A stretch of 8,415 nucleotides of DNA from Syntrophomonadaceae bacterium. GTDB lineage: Bacteria > Bacillota > Syntrophomonadia > Syntrophomonadales > Syntrophothermaceae. The stretch spans positions 1 through 8,415 of the forward strand of contig JARYMO010000054.1 of the NCBI GenBank assembly GCA_029907055.1, in the 5' to 3' direction. The notes beneath the pieces were generated by a model. It was given only the letters and a program-made list of their open reading frames with translations. It searched no databases and was not told where the DNA came from. How positions within the stretch are numbered: the first letter of the stretch is position 1; every line of letters begins with the position of its first letter. A program made the translations under genes and the position numbers. Of the stretch, positions 4,498 through 8,415 are shown piece after piece.

Positions 4498-6252
4498 ATG
4501 ATTACCGAAAAACATGAAGCCTTTGACAAGTGCAGCCTGGTGGGGAACTACCTGGGCGTGTACTTCGGCCAGGACCAGGGGGTCAGGCTGGGAGAGAGCA
4601 CGGTGGTGAGCCGGAAAGCCCACGCGGTGGTGCCGGGCAAGAAGGGCCACGTGCGCGTGCTGGTCAACCGCGATGCCGGCAAGACCTTCCAGAAGTTCAT
4701 CGACCCCGATCAGCTGGTGCACATGGATATCTTCCACAAGCCGGGGGTCGTCGATCCCCGACAGGCAGCCAAGCTGGTCTTCTGGGCCATCGAGAACCAC
4801 CTGGTGGAGGAGAACCACAACCTGAAGTTCATGGAGGACGAGCGCTTCAAGAGCGTGCTGGACTACGCGTTGCGCATCGAGATCTCCACCCGCGCCGGGG
4901 GAGGAACCGTCTACGACCTGTTCCAGGGCGAGGTGCGACCGGCTTCCGAGGAGGAAGAGAAGCTCAGTCACGTACACGTGCTGGCACGCCTGACCCCGGA
5001 CCGGTACAGCATCCTGTTGCCGGTGGCGGAAGCCATCGAGGAGGCGGTGATGGCGAGTGGACTCGAACTGGTCAAGGTGAAGAAGCTCTCCCATGGTCGC
5101 GAGAAGGACAAGCAGGAGAATTTCGCCGGATTCCTGATTCTTCCGTGGAAAAAGTCCAAAGGGGAGTTCAGTCCGCTCCTCATTCGTGAAAATCAGAACC
5201 AGTTGCTGTTGAAACTCGCAGAGAGGTTTGCTAACCTTGAAGAGGTTGAGGACTTCTTGGAAAGCTATACCAGCAACATCTTCCGTCGCAAGAGCAAGGA
5301 CGAGCAGAAGCGCAAGTGGGGCGACCTGGATCACTGCCTGGACCAGCTGCTGGAGCTGGGGCTGCTGAAGAACACCATGCTGGGGCCGGTGATCACCAGG
5401 GAGGGCAGGGAACTGCAGCAGTTCCTGCGCAGCCACAAGTGCGAGCTGGAGGCCGAGTTGCGGCGCAGCATCCGCAAGACGCCGGGGACCTCCAAGCGCT
5501 TCCAGAAGATGGGGAAGTGCGAGTACCGCCCCAGCCAGGTGGAATTTACCAACCGGAATAAGACGGTGCGCCTGACTGACAAGAGCTGGAGCGGGGACCT
5601 GGCGGTGCCGGAAACGGTGGTAGAGGCCAAGAAGCGCAGCCTGTTGCGCGGCGAAAGCCACCTCACCGTCCACAAGGAAGACCTGCACATCTACGACCGC
5701 AGGTCCTACGTCCCGATTGACGTGTGCCTGGTCATCGACGCCAGCGCCAGCATGGCGGGCGAGAAGAGGCAGGCAGCCTGTTACCTGGCGGAGCACATCC
5801 TGCTCACCGGCCGGGAGAAGGTGGCGGTGGTCACCTTCCAGGAAATGAACGCGACGGTGGCGGTGCCCTTTACCCGCAACCACAAGGTGCTGTCGAGGGG
5901 ACTGGCGCGCATCCGGCCCGGGGGCCTGACGCCGATGGCGGACGGGATCTTCACCGCGGTGGAGCTGATCAAGTCCTCCAAGGCCAGCAACCCGCTGATG
6001 ATACTGATAAGCGACGGGATGCCGAATTTCCCGCTGTGGAGCTTCGACGCCAAGGGCGACGTGCTGGAGGCGGCGGAGAAGGCGGCGGAAGCCAAGATAA
6101 AGTTCGTGTGCGTGGGACTGGAAGCCAACAAGGTGTTCCTGCGCGAGGTGGCCAAGCGGGCGCGGGGCACGCTGTACGTGGTGGACGACCTCAACCGCGA
6201 CTGCCTCATCAACATCGTCAAGCAGGAGAAAAAGGCCGTGGCCACCGTGTAA
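4498..6252 (+). CDS. VWA-domain protein, partner of the AAA+ ATPase
   Basis: A 584-residue protein. The C-terminal VWA domain (about 405-584) has a complete MIDAS metal site: DASAS (414-418) after VCLVID, Thr478 in GGLTPMADGI and Asp506 in ISDGMPN. VWA domains of the ChlD type contact the AAA+ ring through this Mg2+-dependent site. Unlike ChlD, no degenerate AAA domain or acidic proline-rich linker precedes it. The first 400 residues match nothing I know. Within them, residues 274-310 (LLELGLLKN, ITREGRELQQFL) look like a winged-helix fold, and 320-400 is basic. No signal peptide or TM helix is seen, so it is probably cytoplasmic. It is the last gene of the operon, 12 bp after the ATPase, and a hairpin and terminator follow. 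Codons 208-261 have clearly lower GC at third positions than the rest. The VWA assignment is firm; the role is inferred from the pairing. Confidence 0.9.
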   Translation: MITEKHEAFDKCSLVGNYLGVYFGQDQGVRLGESTVVSRKAHAVVPGKKGHVRVLVNRDAGKTFQKFIDPDQLVHMDIFHKPGVVDPRQAAKLVFWAIENHLVEENHNLKFMEDERFKSVLDYALRIEISTRAGGGTVYDLFQGEVRPASEEEEKLSHVHVLARLTPDRYSILLPVAEAIEEAVMASGLELVKVKKLSHGREKDKQENFAGFLILPWKKSKGEFSPLLIRENQNQLLLKLAERFANLEEVEDFLESYTSNIFRRKSKDEQKRKWGDLDHCLDQLLELGLLKNTMLGPVITREGRELQQFLRSHKCELEAELRRSIRKTPGTSKRFQKMGKCEYRPSQVEFTNRNKTVRLTDKSWSGDLAVPETVVEAKKRSLLRGESHLTVHKEDLHIYDRRSYVPIDVCLVIDASASMAGEKRQAACYLAEHILLTGREKVAVVTFQEMNATVAVPFTRNHKVLSRGLARIRPGGLTPMADGIFTAVELIKSSKASNPLMILISDGMPNFPLWSFDAKGDVLEAAEKAAEAKIKFVCVGLEANKVFLREVAKRARGTLYVVDDLNRDCLINIVKQEKKAVATV

Positions 6253-6259
6253 CACCGCC

Positions 6260-6282
6260 TAAAGCAAACTCTGTTTGCTTTA
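6260..6282 (+). terminator. 10-bp AT-rich hairpin after the VWA gene
   Basis: TAAAGCAAAC (6260-6269) and GTTTGCTTTA (6273-6282) pair perfectly with a 3-nt loop (TCT), 7 bp after the stop codon. No T-run follows, so it may protect the mRNA 3' end or assist the stronger terminator 18 bp downstream. Confidence 0.5.
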
Positions 6283-6299
6283 ATAACTCCTCCTTCATT

Positions 6300-6332
6300 C
6301 GGGAGCGTCTAACCAGCGCTCCTGCTTTTTTT
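6300..6332 (+). terminator. Intrinsic terminator of the AAA+/VWA operon
   Basis: CGGGAGCG (6300-6307) pairs with CGCTCCTG (6317-6324, one G-T) around a 9-nt loop, and seven T residues follow at 6326-6332. This is a standard Rho-independent terminator for plus-strand transcription and marks the end of the operon. Confidence 0.8.
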
Positions 6333-6344
6333 GTTGGCAGGGTT

Positions 6345-6358
6345 CCCATGGCCATGGG
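6345..6358. repeat. Perfect 14-bp palindrome CCCATGGCCATGGG
   Basis: The sequence equals its own reverse complement and contains two overlapping-style CCATGG units. It lies between the plus-strand terminator and the convergent MBL gene. Its function is unknown; it could be a DNA-binding site or a chance GC-rich palindrome. Confidence 0.6.
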
Positions 6359-6405
6359 GCAGGGGCATCGTACGGGTTCTCGATTCAGGGAGCGTTCCTG
6401 CCTTC

Positions 6406-7296
6406 CTAGAGAGTTTCGCTGGTGCGGGTGATGAGGAGGCGGACGCAGCCCCGGATGTTCTCCGGCGTGTAGATGCGCAGGTCGCCGCGGTAGTAGTGCT
6501 CGAAGAGGATCTCTTCCATGGACTCGGGGTCGGTGCCCGCCTCGAGCATCTGCCGGATCCAGGAGTGGGCGTGCTCGGCCGCCGCCAGTGCCCGTTGGTA
6601 GAAGGCCTCCACCTCTGCCCCGCACCAGATGGTCTCGTGCGGCACTGCCACCACCCGGGTGGGGAAGGAGGCGAGGCGGCGAATGGTCTCCAGGTACATC
6701 TCGTAGCCCTGGAAATAGGTGGGAAATATCTCGCGTTCCGAGATCTGGAATCCGGCCGCATCGGAGGGAAACATGACCTGCTCCGAGGGCAGGTAGGCCG
6801 CCAGCCCGCAGGGGCTGTGGCCAGGGGCGTGCATGAACTGCAGGCACCTCCCGTCGCCCAGGTCCAGCCGGCTGCCTTCCCCCAGCACCTCGTCCACCGG
6901 CAGGGTCTCAGGCCGCTCGAGCTCGAACTCCCCGGCCACCATCCCCTGTTGGCGGAGCACCTCGGTCATCATGGCGTCCTGGTCCCAGAATCCCTGCAGC
7001 ACGTGCGGACGCGACATCACCTTGCGCGCGTACTCGCTGGCCAGCACCCTGGCGGCCGGGAAGGTCCGTCGCAGCAGGGGGAGGCCGCAGATGTGGTCGA
7101 AATGGGCGTGCATGACCACCAGGTACGCGGGTGGCGTGGTGCCCATCTCTCCTCGCTCCCACTCCTGGCGCACCACCGCCGCGGCGGCCGTCACCCCGCA
7201 CTCGAGCAGGGCGGCCTGCGTTCCGCGCACCAGGAAGAAGTTGAAGTGGCGGTTGCCCATGCGGCCCACTGCACCGGCAAGCTGCTGCACCTTCAT
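6406..7296 (-). CDS. MBL-fold metallo-hydrolase
   Basis: A 296-residue metallo-beta-lactamase-fold hydrolase. MHAHFDHICG gives the HxHxDH metal motif (H63, H65, D67, H68). His160 in HAPGHSPCG, Asp179 in FPSDAAGF and His220 in VPHETIWCG complete a two-metal site like that of glyoxalase II-type and related hydrolases. A helical C-terminal part (about 225-296) follows the core, as in several thioester or lactone hydrolases of the fold; the substrate is not deducible. The ATG at 7296 overlaps the thioesterase stop codon as ATGA, indicating translational coupling. AAGGAGG lies only 1 nt before this ATG but 7 nt before an in-frame GTG at 7290, so translation may actually begin at the GTG, two codons later. 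It is the last gene of the TetR-thioesterase-MBL operon, convergent with the VWA gene. Confidence 0.9.
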   Translation of the reverse strand: MKVQQLAGAVGRMGNRHFNFFLVRGTQAALLECGVTAAAAVVRQEWERGEMGTTPPAYLVVMHAHFDHICGLPLLRRTFPAARVLASEYARKVMSRPHVLQGFWDQDAMMTEVLRQQGMVAGEFELERPETLPVDEVLGEGSRLDLGDGRCLQFMHAPGHSPCGLAAYLPSEQVMFPSDAAGFQISEREIFPTYFQGYEMYLETIRRLASFPTRVVAVPHETIWCGAEVEAFYQRALAAAEHAHSWIRQMLEAGTDPESMEEILFEHYYRGDLRIYTPENIRGCVRLLITRTSETL

Positions 7297-7814
7297 CCCT
7301 CCTTCCCCGCCGGGAGGTCGACACCCGCTCCGTCCAGGAACTTGGGCGGCAATGGCCCGGCTCCCATGGCCCTCGCTGCCTGGTCAATGGTCTGAAGACT
7401 CGCCGTCACCAGCAACTTGGAGGTGCCGTGGGCGAGCAGCTTACCCTCCCCGCTGGTGACTGACCCCTCCGTCAGGCACATGGTACGCCCCATCTTGATG
7501 CGTCTGCCAGTGCCGATCAGCATCCCGGAGGTAGCCGGAGCCACGTTGGTGACCTGGACGTCCAGCGAGGTCAGGCCCAGCCCCTCGTCCAGTTCGCAGT
7601 AGGCGGACCAGAAGGCGGCGGTGTCGATGAGAGAGGAGTAGACCCCCCCATGCAGGCCGCCAAACGCGTTCAGGTGCTTCTGCTGGAGAGGAATCTCCAC
7701 CACGCAGAGGCCCGGTTCCAGGGTGACGATGCGCATGGAGAGCAGCTCGAAGTAAGGGCTGCGGTTGGCCATCTCGATTACTGCCCGCACGTGAGCGGGG
7801 TTGAGCATGCGCAC
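7293..7814 (-). CDS. PaaI-family hotdog-fold acyl-CoA thioesterase
   Basis: A 173-residue protein of the PaaI-like thioesterase family. The hotdog signature HLNAFGGLHGGVYSSLIDTAAF (about residues 47-68) includes Asn49, the H55-G56-G57 turn and Asp64, the position of the catalytic acid in PaaI enzymes. LTSLDVQVTNVAPA and MLIGTGRRIKMGRTM form the following beta strands. Members hydrolyse acyl- or aryl-CoA thioesters as tetramers; the substrate is unknown here. The C-terminal 25 residues (GAGPLPPKFLDGAGVDLPAG) are an extra Gly/Pro-rich tail. The GTG at 7814 is chosen because AGGAGG (7823-7828) lies 8 nt away, against 14 nt for the ATG at 7808. It is 35 bp downstream of the TetR gene, and its TGA overlaps the MBL start. 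Confidence 0.88.
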   Translation of the reverse strand: MRMLNPAHVRAVIEMANRSPYFELLSMRIVTLEPGLCVVEIPLQQKHLNAFGGLHGGVYSSLIDTAAFWSAYCELDEGLGLTSLDVQVTNVAPATSGMLIGTGRRIKMGRTMCLTEGSVTSGEGKLLAHGTSKLLVTASLQTIDQAARAMGAGPLPPKFLDGAGVDLPAGKEG

Positions 7815-7822
7815 GGGGTATT

Positions 7823-7828
7823 CCTCCT
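7823..7828 (-). promoter_or_regulatory. Ribosome binding site deciding the GTG start of the thioesterase
   Basis: AGGAGG on the minus strand lies 8 nt before GTG (7814) and 14 nt before ATG (7808), which favours the GTG start and adds two residues. Confidence 0.65.
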
Positions 7829-7849
7829 TTCCCTTTCGGGGCCCGCATC

Positions 7850-8415
7850 TCAGGTCTCTATCGCTGGCGCGCCGCGCTCGGCCAGCAGCCCCACCGCCAG
7901 CGAGCGGTGGAAGGACACCACCGTTTCCACCATCTCCTCGGCAGTGAACTCGCCGTGGATGATCCAGCGCGACACAGCCAGCTTGATGCTGCCGAGGATA
8001 CCGTGGGCGATGGGGAGCAGCGGAAGGTCGCGGAACTCTCCCTGCAGCACCCCGTGGCGCAGGTTGCGGTAGCTGAACTCCAGGAACGCGTCGTCGAACT
8101 CTTTCAGGCAGCGGTCAATACCCGGGCTCAGCCCATGGGAGCGGGCGTACAGGGCTGACAACTCCGGGTTGGCCGCGAACCGCTCCATGACCACCCGCTT
8201 GGTCTCGATGAAACGGACATCCAGGCGCGGCTCGACGGTGTAGTAGCGGCGGACCGCCTCCATGATGCTGTCCAGGAAGTCTTGCAGCAGTGCGGCCAGG
8301 ACGGCTTCCTTGTTGGCGAAGAAGCGGTAGAAGGTGCTGGTGCCGAACCCCGAGCAGTCAATGATGTCCCGCACGGGGGTCTGCAGGTACCCCTGCCGGC
8401 TGAACAGTTCGAGCG
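7850..8415 (-). CDS. TetR/AcrR-family transcriptional regulator, N-terminus outside the window
   Basis: 188 residues are visible, and the frame stays open to the right edge. Reading in from the edge, LELFSRQGYLQTPVRDII followed by DCSGFGTSTFYRFFANKEAVL is the TetR helix-turn-helix with its conserved YRFF-NKE end. A GTG at 8374 could be mistaken for a start, but it lies inside the DNA-binding domain, so the true start lies beyond 8415, probably 15-25 codons away. The remaining helical ligand/dimerisation domain (about 140 residues) is variable and gives no clue to the ligand. TetR proteins usually repress their own or adjacent genes until a small molecule binds. The thioesterase follows after 35 bp, so it likely controls this operon in response to an acyl-CoA, fatty acid or aromatic compound (inference). 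Confidence 0.9.
   Translation of the reverse strand, partial: LELFSRQGYLQTPVRDIIDCSGFGTSTFYRFFANKEAVLAALLQDFLDSIMEAVRRYYTVEPRLDVRFIETKRVVMERFAANPELSALYARSHGLSPGIDRCLKEFDDAFLEFSYRNLRHGVLQGEFRDLPLLPIAHGILGSIKLAVSRWIIHGEFTAEEMVETVVSFHRSLAVGLLAERGAPAIET

Larger units (their letters stand above)
6253..6405. other. Convergent intergenic region
   Basis: 153 bp between the VWA stop codon (plus) and the MBL hydrolase stop codon (minus). It holds two plus-strand hairpins (listed separately), a 14-bp perfect palindrome at 6345-6358, and a weak 6-bp hairpin CAGGGA-GCG-TTCCTG (about 6386-6400). No T-run follows any hairpin when read on the minus strand, so the minus-strand operon lacks an obvious intrinsic terminator. 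No small gene was seen. Confidence 0.55.

Noticed and set aside
3286..6252. Genuine magnesium chelatase for chlorophyll or a cobaltochelatase for B12
   Set aside because: No H subunit (ChlH/CobN) or other tetrapyrrole gene is in the window, and the VWA protein lacks the ChlD AAA-like and acidic-proline parts. Not excluded elsewhere in the genome.
3241..6255. A 1004-codon open frame on the minus strand opposite the ATPase and VWA genes
   Set aside because: It is fully antisense to two genes with clear motifs. Long stop-free antisense frames are expected in GC-rich genes with strong third-position bias, and the translation is rich in His, Leu and Arg with no domain.

Overview
The window is about 62-63% GC by eye, gene-dense, and reads as an ordinary chromosomal segment of a high-GC Gram-positive-type bacterium. 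Strong AGGAGG-type ribosome binding sites before most genes and a LytTR-class response regulator point to a GC-rich Bacillota lineage (Moorella/Desulfotomaculum/Symbiobacterium-like). This is inferred from style, because there is no rRNA or marker gene to settle it. No transposase, phage gene, tRNA, rRNA or CRISPR array was seen.

Layout, left to right. (1) Positions 2-241: the C-terminal end of an FAD-dependent NADH:flavin oxidoreductase/2-enoate reductase-type enzyme, cut by the window edge. (2) 316-1191, minus: a radical SAM protein with a C-x4-C-x2-C cluster motif, convergent with the fragment. (3) 1256-1804 and 1841-2626, plus: an isochorismatase-family hydrolase followed 36 bp later by an orphan LytTR response regulator. 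(4) 2627-3016: a 390-bp gap with five potential hairpins and, near its end, a good sigma-A-type promoter. (5) 3017-6252, plus: a compact three-gene operon of a 78-residue acidic tail-anchored membrane protein, a Mg-chelatase-I/MoxR-like AAA+ ATPase with a Cys/His metal-site motif, and a 584-residue protein with a C-terminal VWA (MIDAS) domain. It is closed by a hairpin and an intrinsic terminator. (6) 6406-8415, minus: a TetR-family regulator (start outside the window), a PaaI-like hotdog thioesterase and an MBL-fold hydrolase, tightly packed as one operon and convergent with the AAA+/VWA operon.

The most interesting unit is the 3017-6252 operon. AAA+ (ChlI/MoxR type) plus VWA (ChlD type) pairs act as ATP-driven metal-insertion or remodelling machines. 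This pair has no tetrapyrrole genes beside it, carries a likely metal-binding insert in the ATPase, has about 400 unrecognised residues ahead of the VWA domain, and starts with a small membrane protein that could tether the complex to the membrane. The LytTR regulator just upstream could control it, but that is inference. The right-hand operon looks like a TetR-controlled acyl-CoA/thioester hydrolysis module.
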